Below, piece after piece: positions 46,327 to 54,551 of a stretch of 64,000 nucleotides of DNA. The notes under the pieces were generated by a model that was not told where the DNA came from, did not search any database, and saw only the letters and a program-made list of their open reading frames with translations. The DNA comes from Pseudomonas fluorescens (GTDB taxonomy: Bacteria > Pseudomonadota > Gammaproteobacteria > Pseudomonadales > Pseudomonadaceae), in NCBI RefSeq assembly GCF_001708445.1, contig NZ_CP015637.1, positions 620,001-684,000 on the forward strand, read 5' to 3'. The position numbers and the translations under genes are program-made. Each line of letters begins with the position of its first letter. The stretch's first letter is position 1.

Positions 46327-46728
46327 TTACGAGGCGATGGGGGGCGCGCGGCTGCGTGCGCCGGGGAAAATGCTCTGCCGGGCATGGCCCAGGCGCGGGG
46401 AGGGGGTGAGGGCATTGGCCGGCGGTGGGGGGCCGAGGGCCATGAATGACACGCTGCCAGGCAGGGCCGGGCAACTGAAGAGCAGGCTGCAATAGCCGCA
46501 CTTTTCCCAGAGGACGTGATGCTCGTCGGGCGTCTTGGTTGGCTTGGACTCGCCATGGCAGTTGGGCATGTCCATCGACATGGCCATGGACATACCGGCG
46601 TGCTGATCCGTCGGCATCGCTTGGGAAATCAGCGGACCGATAAAGATCATCAGCATGGCGAACAGGCTGATCCAACTGCCGCGCATCACGCGGCGATGTG
46701 GAGATAACCTGGCGCGAGGGGCGCCCAT
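46327..46728 (-). CDS. DUF2946 family protein (second copy), copper-linked
   Basis: Protein of 133 residues. An N-terminal membrane segment (WISLFAMLMIFIGPLISQAM) is followed by a Met/His-rich stretch (HAGMSMAMSMDMPNCHGE) and a paired-Cys segment KCGYCSLLFSCPALPG. These are metal-ligand-like features of DUF2946 proteins found beside copper receptors. It starts 10 bases after the PCuAC gene and ends before oprC. Function unproven; possibly periplasmic copper binding. Confidence 0.82.
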   Translation of the reverse strand: MGAPRARLSPHRRVMRGSWISLFAMLMIFIGPLISQAMPTDQHAGMSMAMSMDMPNCHGESKPTKTPDEHHVLWEKCGYCSLLFSCPALPGSVSFMALGPPPPANALTPSPRLGHARQSIFPGARSRAPPIAS

Positions 46729-46738
46729 CGAGGTTGGC

Positions 46739-47221
46739 TTACTGAGCGTGCATATGCTCGTGGCCGGCCATCGGCGGCGCTTTCTGCACCGACACTTCCA
46801 CTTCGACCTTGCCGGCTTTTTCGAAGGTCAGGGTCAGTGGGAATTGCTTGCCATCGGCCAGCAGGCTGCGGTCCTTGAGGCCCAGCAACATCACGTGATA
46901 GGCCATGGGTGCGAAGGTCAAGTCACCCTTGGCCGGCACGGCAACGCTGGGCACTTGTTGCATCTTCATCAAATCGCCCTGCATCACATGCTCATGCAGC
47001 TCAGCCTTGTCCGCCACCGGCGTCTCGACGCTGAGCAGGCGGTCTGGCTTCTCGCCGGTGTTATGAATCACGAAATACGCGGCGACGGTCGGCGCATTGG
47101 GCGGCAACGCCTGGGACCAGGGATCGCTGACCGACAGGTCTCCAGCCTTGTAGTCGGCGGCATTGGCAGCACTGAACACTGGCAGCAGCAACGCAGCCAG
47201 AAGCAGGGAAGATTTAAGCAT
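46739..47221 (-). CDS. Periplasmic copper chaperone PCuAC
   Basis: Exported protein of 160 residues with a signal (MLKSSLLLAALLLPVFSAAN A). The Cu(I)-binding pattern of the family is present: HEHVM, then MKMQ, then YHVMLLGL. The C terminus adds further His/Met (MAGHEHMHAQ). Such proteins carry Cu(I) to cytochrome oxidase or to other periplasmic acceptors. GGAG precedes the ATG at 47221. Confidence 0.92.
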   Translation of the reverse strand: MLKSSLLLAALLLPVFSAANAADYKAGDLSVSDPWSQALPPNAPTVAAYFVIHNTGEKPDRLLSVETPVADKAELHEHVMQGDLMKMQQVPSVAVPAKGDLTFAPMAYHVMLLGLKDRSLLADGKQFPLTLTFEKAGKVEVEVSVQKAPPMAGHEHMHAQ

Positions 47222-47268
47222 GGCAGTTCTCCAGAACGGTTCTAAACGCAGTTCATTTGCGAAGGCAA

Positions 47269-47664
47269 TCAGACCGTTGGAGAGGCGCGGGGGTTAAGGC
47301 TCGGCCATTGCTGGCGCGGTGTGGGATTTTGCGACGAGGGCGGCGGCAGGCTCTGCACCGCCTCGAACCGCGTGACGTACAACTGCGGCACATGCCCCGG
47401 CAACGCCACCAGCGACGGTGAGCCCGAGCAACACCAGCAATGCTGCATGGCGGAATGCTCGTCCTGCTGCGGCGCCGGAATTTCCAGCTTGCCCAAGGCA
47501 ATCGTCTTCAGGCTGGCGCCATTGGACGAACAGAAACTGCCCCACATCAATTGCCGTACGGGGTCCTTGGACTGCTGCATTGCACTGGCCATCGGCATGG
47601 CAAACGCATTGAACAGCACTGCAAGGCAGGCGATCCAGGCAATTGCAAAGCGTTGACGGGCCAT
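47269..47664 (-). CDS. DUF2946 family protein (first copy), copper-linked
   Basis: Protein of 131 residues, with a signal or membrane segment (FAIAWIACLAVLFNAFAMPM) and a HCWCCSG cluster typical of this family. It is the first gene of the copper run DUF2946-PCuAC-DUF2946-oprC-PepSY. The ATG at 47664 is preferred to a TTG three codons upstream. Sequence is divergent from the second copy except for the N-terminal helix and Cys cluster. Confidence 0.82.
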   Translation of the reverse strand: MARQRFAIAWIACLAVLFNAFAMPMASAMQQSKDPVRQLMWGSFCSSNGASLKTIALGKLEIPAPQQDEHSAMQHCWCCSGSPSLVALPGHVPQLYVTRFEAVQSLPPPSSQNPTPRQQWPSLNPRASPTV

Positions 47665-47761
47665 GGCGGACAATCCGTAGGGTTAAACGATCAGGTGGGT
47701 ATTTAGCCTGATCGAGGGGGATAAGTAAAAAGGGGCGGTGTGGTTTGGTGTCGCAGTACTA

Positions 47762-48049
47762 TCAGATCGCTGTAGCGTGAAGCTTGAGGCCCAAAGCCTT
47801 CATGACTTTCATGATAGTCGCGAACTCGGGATTGCCATTGCTGGAGAGGGCTTTGTATAGACTTTCTCTTCCGAGGCCGGCATCGCGGGCTACTTGGGTC
47901 ATGCCTTGGGCGCGGGCGATGTTGTTTAGCGCTGAACGGATCAGCAGACCGTCACCCGTATCTTCTTCGAAGCACGCTTCAAGATATTCGGCCATATCCT
48001 CGGGGTTTTTTAGGTGCTCCGCCACGTCGAAGTCAGTGAATTCATTCAT
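47762..48049 (-). CDS. HigA-like antitoxin (HI1420 type)
   Basis: DNA-binding antitoxin of 95 residues. The N terminus TDFDVAEHLKNPEDMAEYLE and an HTH at about residues 50-80 (MTQVARDAGLGRESLYKALS) match the 'probable addiction module antidote' family. It follows its toxin gene after three bases, the order usual for this class, with GGAG before the ATG at 48049. It probably neutralises the toxin and represses the pair. Confidence 0.9.
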   Translation of the reverse strand: MNEFTDFDVAEHLKNPEDMAEYLEACFEEDTGDGLLIRSALNNIARAQGMTQVARDAGLGRESLYKALSSNGNPEFATIMKVMKALGLKLHATAI

Positions 48050-48052
48050 GAG

Positions 48053-48355
48053 TTACTCCTTTTTTTCAAAGTCTTCTGCAATTTGTTTAGCGCGCTGAAT
48101 GTCACGTTTCTGCGTTGATTTGTCGCCTCCGATCAACAGCAGGTAAACCACCTCGCCTCTGCGAGTGAAATAAACCCTGTAGCCAGGGCCATAGTGGATG
48201 CGCATTTCAAAAACGCCATTTCCGAGTGCTTCGCAGTCTCCAAAGTTGCCCCATTGCGCGTGATCCAACCTTGCCAGTACGCGTGCTCGCGCGGGTTTAC
48301 TGCGTAACGAATCAAGCCATTCTAAAAAGTGTTTTGACTTCTTAAACTGAATCAT
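48053..48355 (-). CDS. RelE/HigB-type toxin (HI1419 family)
   Basis: Toxin of 100 residues: MIQFKKSKHFLEWLDSL, then FGDCEALGNGVFEMRIHYGP GYRVYF, and the C-terminal GGDKSTQKRDIQRAKQIAED. These are the conserved segments of the HI1419 killer family, RelE fold, presumed ribosome-dependent mRNA endonucleases. The ATG at 48355 gives the family start; an upstream frame is rejected. Confidence 0.9.
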   Translation of the reverse strand: MIQFKKSKHFLEWLDSLRSKPARARVLARLDHAQWGNFGDCEALGNGVFEMRIHYGPGYRVYFTRRGEVVYLLLIGGDKSTQKRDIQRAKQIAEDFEKKE

Positions 48356-48738
48356 CTTGGATCGTATTCCTTGGGATACAAAGTGGCAAGATGCGACGCG
48401 CTGCAAAAGCAGTGCATCCCCCTCGCGGGCGCTGACGTAAAACCGCGAGGGAGGAGGTTAGGGCGGGGGCTTTTGGCTGAGCCAGCCAGCTGGTTCGGAA
48501 GTGTTTGTAGGGAGAATCGACTTTTTGGAGGGAGGCCAAATAGCTAGTCGTTTGGCTGGTTATTCGTACAAGCAGAAATTTCCGACAGGGATTTGAGGTT
48601 GTCCCTAGGACACTCGGTCTCTAGTCTCCGTACACCGCTGTAAACGCAGCGGACGGGCGTCGCGGCCCGGGTTTTCTAAGAGCAAAAGCGCTATCGCCTG
48701 CTTTCAGTTGATGCTTTTTTATCGTCTACTGTGCGGCT
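48356..48738. other. Gap between TA pair 1 and the DUF6124 leader
   Basis: About 380 bases without a gene. It contains a hairpin CCGCTG-TAAA-CGCAGCGG near 48636-48653 and presumably the divergent promoters of the toxin-antitoxin pair (minus) and the DUF6124 transcript (plus). No TA operator palindrome was clear by eye. Confidence 0.35.
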
Positions 48739-48872
48739 AAATGGTGGCTGTGCGCGGGATACCTTCGGGTATGCCGGGATGCCTTAGACCGGTCCGCGAA
48801 CCTGCGTACAGCTGCCACCCTATCGCGTCGCGGCGAATCAGTGGCAGCTCCACCTTTCTAAGGAGCTTCACA
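48739..48872 (+). promoter_or_regulatory. Structured mRNA leader of the DUF6124 gene with two exclusive stems
   Basis: Stem A: GGTGGCTGTGCG (48743-48754) pairs with CGTACA-GCT-GCCACC (48805-48819) as 12 pairs with a three-base bulge. It encloses the hairpin ATACCTTCGGGTAT and a palindrome GACCGGTC. Stem B: AGCTGCCAC (48810-48818) is the exact complement of GTGGCAGCT (48841-48849). Stem B uses the 3' strand of stem A, so the two cannot coexist, and it ends 11 bases before the ribosome-binding AAGGAG (48860-48865). This is the layout of a switch or attenuator. Confidence 0.6.
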
Positions 48873-49127
48873 ATGATCAAACCCACCCCAAATCCCCCCG
48901 TTTGGCTGTTCACCGTGGCAGATGGCATCAGCGCCGAAGACCTGTTGGTCAACCTCAGCGAAACACTCGCCTCGGCCAATGCGCTGAGTTGCGACTTCGC
49001 CTTTAACCTGGAAGGCGCACCACGCGAGGAATTACTGGGCGTTGCGCAGTTGATCGAGCTGGCGCAGTTGCTGGCTGATCGGGTACACGATGGTGTTGGG
49101 CAGACAACAGCCGCAGGCAGCGAATAA
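48873..49127 (+). CDS. DUF6124 (former DUF3077) family small protein
   Basis: Protein of 84 residues, no signal or membrane segment. Conserved family features: FTVADGISAEDLLVNLSETL followed by ASANALSCDFAFNLEG and a C-terminal helix (AQLIELAQLLADRVHDG). Multiple copies are common in fluorescent pseudomonads; function unknown to me. The ATG at 48873 follows AAGGAG at seven bases. The gene lies between two toxin-antitoxin pairs and has the structured leader described separately. Confidence 0.85.
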   Translation: MIKPTPNPPVWLFTVADGISAEDLLVNLSETLASANALSCDFAFNLEGAPREELLGVAQLIELAQLLADRVHDGVGQTTAAGSE

Positions 49128-49170
49128 CACGACTGTGATCGTCCCCACGCAGAGCAGGGGAACGATCAAA

Positions 49171-49494
49171 TTAGGCAGTGGGAACTCCGTGTACCTGCAT
49201 ATCAACGCCCAGGGCTTTTCTAATCACCGCAAAAATCGCCGAGAGATTATCCATGCTTGGATTACCACTGGCTGATAGCATCCGATGCAGGCTTTTGCTC
49301 GGTTTGGCGGTTTCCTTTGCGAGTCCTTCAAAGCCCACTGTGGCGTTGACCAAATCGCGCAGAATCACACGTGAAATTTCCGGTTCACCATTGAGAAACA
49401 GTGTAGCGGCCTCATCAAGAAGAGCTTGGGCGAATTCAGGATCACGTTGAGCACGCTCGGCGATTGTGTGTTTGTAGCTGCGGGTAAGCGCCAT
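49171..49494 (-). CDS. HigA-like antitoxin of second TA pair
   Basis: Protein of 107 residues. An N-terminal helical part (YKHTIAERAQRDPEFAQALL) precedes an HTH-like segment (GFEGLAKETAKPSKSLHRML) and the SGNPSMDNLSAIFAVIRKAL stretch that is shared with HI1420-type antitoxins (compare SNGNPEFATIMKVMKALGL in pair 1). It starts five bases after the toxin stop, preceded by AGAGG. Likely autorepressor and antidote. Confidence 0.85.
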   Translation of the reverse strand: MALTRSYKHTIAERAQRDPEFAQALLDEAATLFLNGEPEISRVILRDLVNATVGFEGLAKETAKPSKSLHRMLSASGNPSMDNLSAIFAVIRKALGVDMQVHGVPTA

Positions 49495-49499
49495 GCTGG

Positions 49500-49832
49500 T
49501 TACCTCTTTTGTTTCACTTTCTTGTCACGCTGATACTGATCGATCAGCGACTTCACGGTCTTGATATCGCGCTTTTGACTGGACTTGTCGCCACCACCGA
49601 ACAGAATGATTAATCGGTGGCCCTCTTGTATCAGATAAATTCGTAGGCCTGGCCCCCAGTCGATGCGGTATTCGCCGAGCCCATCGAACCATTTGATGTT
49701 GCTTGTATTGCCCATTTCAAGTCGAAACAAAGCAGTTGAAACTTTGGTTGCTGCCGGCACACTCAACGATGAAAACCACTCATCGAATGGGCTCAACTGG
49801 TTATCGCGTCGGTATTCTTCAATTTCAATCAT
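49500..49832 (-). CDS. RelE/HigB-type toxin of second TA pair
   Basis: Protein of 110 residues, HI1419-like: LSPFDEWFSSLSVPAATKVS, then FDGLGEYRIDWGPGLRIYL and GGGDKSSQKRDIKTVKSLID. The GGDKS(S/T)QKRDI signature is the same as in pair 1, though the rest differs, so the pairs are paralogous rather than a recent duplication. The ATG at 49832 is chosen; seven extra in-frame codons upstream lack support. Confidence 0.87.
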   Translation of the reverse strand: MIEIEEYRRDNQLSPFDEWFSSLSVPAATKVSTALFRLEMGNTSNIKWFDGLGEYRIDWGPGLRIYLIQEGHRLIILFGGGDKSSQKRDIKTVKSLIDQYQRDKKVKQKR

Positions 49833-49888
49833 TGGTCGCCCTGAAGGTAACAAATAGGTTACTAATCAAGCAAGCGAGCGATCCTGAC

Positions 49889-50614
49889 TTATCGAATGAA
49901 ATCTGCCAACGAATCGATTGTTTCCGCGGGCGACAAAAGCTCCCGATCCACAGCCGCCAACACCGGCCGCTTCAACACCAATACCGGCACCCCACGCTCC
50001 CTCGCCACTTCCAGCTTCGGCTCCGTCGCTGTGCTGCCGCTGTTCTTGCTGATCAGCACGTCAATGCCACGCCGTTCGAACAACGCCCGCTCATCCTCGA
50101 TCAAGAAAGGCCCGCGTGCGCCAATCACTTCACAGCGCTCATTGCCGGGATACACATCCAGCGCGCGCAACGTCCAGAACTGCTCCGGCGGGATCTCATC
50201 AAGGTGCTGCAGCGGCTCTCGTCCCAACGTGAACAGCGGGCGCTTGAACGGTTTCAACGCTTCAATCAACGCGGCCCAATCGCTGACCTCTCGCCAATCA
50301 TCCCCCGCCTGCGGCTGCCACGCCGGACGCCGCAACGCCCAACACGGCACACCGCACACCCTTGCTGCCTCGGCGGCATTGCGGCTGATCTGCGCCGCGT
50401 ACGGGTGGGTGGCGTCGAGAATCAAGCTGATGTGTTCGTCGCGCACAAACTGCGCCAGCCCTTCGGCGCCGCCATAACCGCCGACACGCACTTGGCAGGC
50501 GAGATCGGTCGGCACACGGCCCACACCGGCCAGGCTGTAGATATGCTCCGGCCCCAACGTACGAGCGATAGCCAGCGCTTCGGTCACACCGCCCAGCAGC
50601 AGGATGCGTTTCAT
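49889..50614 (-). CDS. cobK: Precorrin-6A reductase CobK
   Basis: Cytoplasmic NADPH-dependent enzyme of aerobic cobalamin synthesis, converting precorrin-6A to dihydroprecorrin-6. 241 residues. [20 protein letters not shown] is the nucleotide-binding start, and [16 protein letters not shown] and [17 protein letters not shown] are hallmark CobK motifs. The ATG at 50614 overlaps the stop of cobL by four bases (coupled). Confidence 0.93.
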   Translation of the reverse strand: MKRILLLGGVTEALAIARTLGPEHIYSLAGVGRVPTDLACQVRVGGYGGAEGLAQFVRDEHISLILDATHPYAAQISRNAAEAARVCGVPCWALRRPAWQPQAGDDWREVSDWAALIEALKPFKRPLFTLGREPLQHLDEIPPEQFWTLRALDVYPGNERCEVIGARGPFLIEDERALFERRGIDVLISKNSGSTATEPKLEVARERGVPVLVLKRPVLAAVDRELLSPAETIDSLADFIR

Positions 50615-51816
50615 CGCGGCTTGACCACTTCCAGCAGGGTGATCGGAAGCGCCTGCCGCCACGTATCGAATTCACCCAGCGGCTGGGCCTGAGCGACGTG
50701 GATACGGGTCAGTTCGCCGCCATGTTGAGCGCGCCAGTTCATCAAGGTCATTTCACTTTGCAGGGTCACGGCGTTGGCGACGAGCCGGCCGCCGGGGCGC
50801 AGGTGTTGCCAGCAGGTGTCGAGCACGCCCTCGCGGGTGACTCCGCCGCCGATGAAGATGGCGTCGGGTGCTGTAAGGCCGTGCAAGGCTTCCGGGGCTT
50901 TGCCACGAATCAACTGCAAACCGGGCACGCCGAGGGCGTCGCGGTTGTGTTCAATAAGGCCCTGGCGGCCTTCGTCCGCTTCAATCGCCAGTGCGCGACA
51001 GCTGGGGTGCGCACGCATCCATTCGATGCCGATGGAGCCGCTGCCCGCACCCACATCCCACAGCAGCTCGCCGGGCATCGGGGCGAGGCGGGCGAGGGTC
51101 ATGGCGCGGACGTCGCGCTTGGTCAGTTGGCCGTCGTGCCGGAAGGCGGAATCGGGCAAGCCAGCGAGGCGCGATAGACGGGGTGTGTCGCTGGAGGCCA
51201 GGCAGTCGATGGCGACCAGGTTCAAGTCGGCGACCGAGGCGTGTTGCCAATCCTCGGCCAAACCGTCGATGCGCCGCTCATCCGCGCCGTCCAGGTGTTC
51301 AAACACTGTCAATCGGCTGGGCCCAAACCCGGATTCGGCCAACAACGAAGCAATCAACGCGGGACTGCCGCCGTCATTACTCAGTACCAATAAACGCACA
51401 CCCGTGGCCAGATGCGCGTTGAGCGCCGCCACCGGCCGGGCCACTACGGACAGCGTCACCACCTCCTGCAACGGCCAGCCCAACCGCGCCGCCGCCAACG
51501 ACACCGACGACGGCGCCGGCAAGATCAGCAGTTCTTCAGCCGCCACTTGGCGCGCCAAACTGGCGCCCACGCCATAGAACATCGGGTCGCCGCTGGCCAG
51601 CACGCACACAGGCTCGCCACGCCGCGCCAGTACCGGTTCCAGGGAAAACGGGCTCGGCCACACCTGGCGCTCACCACGAATACACACCGGCAACAGGTCC
51701 AACTGGCGCTGACCACCTATAATCCGCGAGGCGCGCAACAGGGCATGCCGGGCATTCCTGCCCAGCCCCTTGAAGCCGTCTTCACCGATGCCTACAACCG
51801 TCAGCCAGGGCGACAT
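50611..51816 (-). CDS. cobL: Precorrin-6Y C5,15-methyltransferase (decarboxylating) CobL
   Basis: Bifunctional enzyme of 401 residues. The N-terminal CbiE-type tetrapyrrole methylase ([38 protein letters not shown]) is followed from about residue 215 by a CbiT-type Rossmann methyltransferase ([20 protein letters not shown]) that also decarboxylates the ring C side chain. It acts directly after CobK. Divergent from cobG; the 95 bases between hold the promoters. Confidence 0.94.
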   Translation of the reverse strand: MSPWLTVVGIGEDGFKGLGRNARHALLRASRIIGGQRQLDLLPVCIRGERQVWPSPFSLEPVLARRGEPVCVLASGDPMFYGVGASLARQVAAEELLILPAPSSVSLAAARLGWPLQEVVTLSVVARPVAALNAHLATGVRLLVLSNDGGSPALIASLLAESGFGPSRLTVFEHLDGADERRIDGLAEDWQHASVADLNLVAIDCLASSDTPRLSRLAGLPDSAFRHDGQLTKRDVRAMTLARLAPMPGELLWDVGAGSGSIGIEWMRAHPSCRALAIEADEGRQGLIEHNRDALGVPGLQLIRGKAPEALHGLTAPDAIFIGGGVTREGVLDTCWQHLRPGGRLVANAVTLQSEMTLMNWRAQHGGELTRIHVAQAQPLGEFDTWRQALPITLLEVVKPR

Positions 51817-51911
51817 ATCAATTCCTTGAACGACATCCGACGGGCAGGCTTTTCATGCCGCCGGACAAAGCAGGCATAATACCGCGCCTTTACCCGTGAA
51901 CCGGTAGCCCT

Positions 51912-53201
51912 GTGAACCCAACGCCCGCTCTGAACACCTTGCGCCCCTCGGCTTGTCCGGGGTTGCTGCGTATCGTCCAGGCGCTGGATGGCGGCATTTG
52001 CCGGATCAAATTGGCCGGTGGCTCGATCAGCGCCGCCCAGGCCCATGCCGTGGCGGATGCGGCCCAGGCGTACGCGGGGGGCGTGATCGAGGCGACCAAC
52101 CGCGCGAACCTGCAGATTCGCGGGATCGGTGTCGAGCAAGACGCCTTGATCGCCAGGCTGCTGGCCGCCGACCTGGGTCCGAGCAACGCCGCCGGGGATG
52201 ACGTACGCAACCTGATGCTCAGCCCCAGTGCCGGTATTGATCCACAGATGCTGTTCGACACCCGCCCGCTGGCCGAGCAGATCCTCGCCACCCTGCAAAA
52301 TCATCCGCGTTTCCATGAGTTGTCGGCCAAGTTCGCCGTGCAACTGGACGGCGGCGAGGCCCTGGCGATGCTCGAGCATCATCACGATCTGTGGCTGTCG
52401 GCGTTCGTGCGCAATGGCCAGACGCTCCTCGCGTTCGGCCTGGCAGGTTGTCCGGGACTGGATGCGCCGTTGGCTGCCGTGCCGTTGGAGCAGGGTCATG
52501 CATTGGTGGTGGCGGTGTTGGAGGCGTTTCTTGACCTCGCCACCCCAGAGCAAACGCGCATGCGCCATCTGGCTGTGGATAAGTTGCTGAGCCGCCTCAG
52601 CCTGCCGCTGCTGCCAGCCGACGGCTTCCAGCGCCCGCCCAGCGGTGCTTTGCTGCACCTCGGGAGTTATCCACAGTCTCAAAAAAATCAATTCTACGTC
52701 GCTGCCATCGTACCCTTGGGGCGCCTGGATTCGACGATGCTCAGGGGCGTCGCGCAACTCGCCAACGAACATGGCGACGGCACATTGCGCTTCACCCCTT
52801 GGCAAGGTGTGCTGCTGCCCAACGTCGAAAAACCTCACGCCGTGACCCAACGCCTGGGGCAGCTGGGCTTCCTCTGCACTCCCGACCAACCCCTGGCGCG
52901 CATGACCGCCTGCACCGGTTCCAGTGGCTGCGTAAAGGCCCTGGCCGATACCAAGGTCGACGCCATGCGACTGGCCTCATTACAGACCGAGCACGAGGTT
53001 CACCTGTCCGGCTGCCCACGCTCCTGCGCTGCGGCACATACCGCGCCGGTCACCCTGCTGGCGGTGAGTCCCGGCCACTACGACCTCTATTTTCGCGATG
53101 CCGCCCACCCAGGCTTCGGCCGGCTGCACGCGCGCACTCTTTCCATTGAAGCGGCGGGCGCCCTGCTGCGCGCTCGCCCACGGAGCAACACCGATGATTG
53201 A
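51912..53201 (+). CDS. cobG: Precorrin-3B synthase CobG
   Basis: Iron-sulfur mono-oxygenase of 429 residues that oxidises precorrin-3A to 3B, the oxygen-requiring step of the aerobic pathway. Two nitrite/sulfite reductase-type halves (around GGSISAAQAHAVADAAQAYA and FTPWQGVLLPN). The 4Fe-4S ligands appear as CTGSSGC and CPRSC. The start is a GTG at 51912, giving MNPTPALNTLRPSACPGLLR. It overlaps cobH by eight bases. Confidence 0.92.
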   Translation: MNPTPALNTLRPSACPGLLRIVQALDGGICRIKLAGGSISAAQAHAVADAAQAYAGGVIEATNRANLQIRGIGVEQDALIARLLAADLGPSNAAGDDVRNLMLSPSAGIDPQMLFDTRPLAEQILATLQNHPRFHELSAKFAVQLDGGEALAMLEHHHDLWLSAFVRNGQTLLAFGLAGCPGLDAPLAAVPLEQGHALVVAVLEAFLDLATPEQTRMRHLAVDKLLSRLSLPLLPADGFQRPPSGALLHLGSYPQSQKNQFYVAAIVPLGRLDSTMLRGVAQLANEHGDGTLRFTPWQGVLLPNVEKPHAVTQRLGQLGFLCTPDQPLARMTACTGSSGCVKALADTKVDAMRLASLQTEHEVHLSGCPRSCAAAHTAPVTLLAVSPGHYDLYFRDAAHPGFGRLHARTLSIEAAGALLRARPRSNTDD

Positions 53202-53820
53202 TTACATCCGCGACGGTCAGGAGATCTATCGCAACTCCTTCGCCATTATTCGCGCGGAAGCCAAGTTGGAGCGTATCCCGGCTGATTTGGAGAAACTCGC
53301 GGTGCGGGTGATTCATGCCTGCGGCATGGTCGAGGCCATCGACGGCCTGCAGTTTTCCGAAGGCGCGGGCAAGGCCGGGCGTGATGCGCTGGCTGCTGGC
53401 GCGCCGATTCTGTGTGATGCGCGGATGGTCTCCGAAGGCGTGACCCGCGCGCGCCTGCCGGCCAACAACGAAGTGATCTGCACCCTGCGCGACGACAGCG
53501 TGCCGGCGTTGGCGCGGGAGCTGGGCAACACCCGTTCCGCCGCCGCACTGGAGCTGTGGCGCCCGCACCTGGCAGGCAGTGTGGTGGTGATCGGCAACGC
53601 GCCGACGGCTTTGTTCTACCTGCTGGAGATGCTCGACGCCGGTGCGCCGAAGCCGGCGCTGATCCTGGGGTTCCCGGTCGGTTTTGTCGGCGCCGCCGAG
53701 TCCAAGGCCATGCTGGCCGCCGATAGCCGTGGCGTGCCCTTCGTGATCATGCAAGGCCGCCTGGGCGGCAGTGCCATGGCCGCCGCCGCGGTCAATGCCC
53801 TCGCCACGGAGGTCGAATAA
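53194..53820 (+). CDS. cobH: Precorrin-8X methylmutase CobH
   Basis: Cytoplasmic isomerase of 208 residues that moves a methyl group to give hydrogenobyrinate. Diagnostic segments: [19 protein letters not shown], the active-site [13 protein letters not shown] with its His, [18 protein letters not shown] and [15 protein letters not shown]. The ATG at 53194 lies inside the end of cobG, and the stop overlaps the start of cobI (TAATG). Confidence 0.95.
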   Translation: MIDYIRDGQEIYRNSFAIIRAEAKLERIPADLEKLAVRVIHACGMVEAIDGLQFSEGAGKAGRDALAAGAPILCDARMVSEGVTRARLPANNEVICTLRDDSVPALARELGNTRSAAALELWRPHLAGSVVVIGNAPTALFYLLEMLDAGAPKPALILGFPVGFVGAAESKAMLAADSRGVPFVIMQGRLGGSAMAAAAVNALATEVE

Positions 53821-54551
53821 TGCCGGCACGCGGACGTTTGATCGGCCTGGGCGTCGGTCCCGGTGACCCGGAGCTGATCACCCTCAAGGCCCTGCGCCTG
53901 CTGCGCGAGTCGCCCGTGGTGGCGTACTTCGTGGCCAAGGGTAAGAAGGGTAACGCCTTCGGCATCATCGAAGACCATCTGGTGCCGCAACAGACCCTGA
54001 TGCCGCTGGTGTACCCCGTGACCACCGAAGCGCTGCCGGCGCCGCTGTCCTATGAGCAAGTGATCAGCGACTTCTACGACGGCGCCAGCCTCGACGTCGC
54101 CGCGCATCTGGACGCCGGCCGCGACGTGGCGGTGATCTGCGAAGGCGACCCGTTCTTCTACGGCTCCTACATGTACTTGCACGACCGCCTCGCCGAGCGC
54201 TACGAAGCCCAGGTCATCCCGGGCGTGTGCTCGATGCTCGGTGGCGCCTCGGTACTCGGCGCGCCATTGGTGTATCGCAACCAGAGCCTGTCAGTGCTCT
54301 CGGGTGTGTTGCCCCATGACGACCTCAAGCGCCGCCTGGCGGATGCCGATGCGGCGGTGATCATGAAACTGGGGCGCAATTTCCCCAAGGTGCGCCAGGT
54401 GCTGGAAGAACTCGGCCTGGCCGAGCGTGCGCTGTATGTGGAGCGCGCCACCATGGCCAACCAGAAGATCGTGCCGCTGGATCAGGTGGAGCCGATGTCG
54501 TCACCGTATTTCTCATTGATCATCGTGCCCGGTGAACGGTGGCAAGGTTGA
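53820..54551 (+). CDS. cobI: Precorrin-2 C20-methyltransferase CobI
   Basis: SAM-dependent tetrapyrrole methylase of 243 residues. [20 protein letters not shown] at the N terminus, then [20 protein letters not shown] and [18 protein letters not shown], are typical of CobI/CbiL. It converts precorrin-2 to precorrin-3A. Coupled to cobH at its start and to the next gene by an ATGA overlap at its end. Confidence 0.95.
   Translation: MPARGRLIGLGVGPGDPELITLKALRLLRESPVVAYFVAKGKKGNAFGIIEDHLVPQQTLMPLVYPVTTEALPAPLSYEQVISDFYDGASLDVAAHLDAGRDVAVICEGDPFFYGSYMYLHDRLAERYEAQVIPGVCSMLGGASVLGAPLVYRNQSLSVLSGVLPHDDLKRRLADADAAVIMKLGRNFPKVRQVLEELGLAERALYVERATMANQKIVPLDQVEPMSSPYFSLIIVPGERWQG

Noticed and set aside
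52570..52675. TGTGGATAA / TTATCCACA sites inside cobG
   Set aside because: Isolated coding-sequence matches; not a cluster and probably chance.
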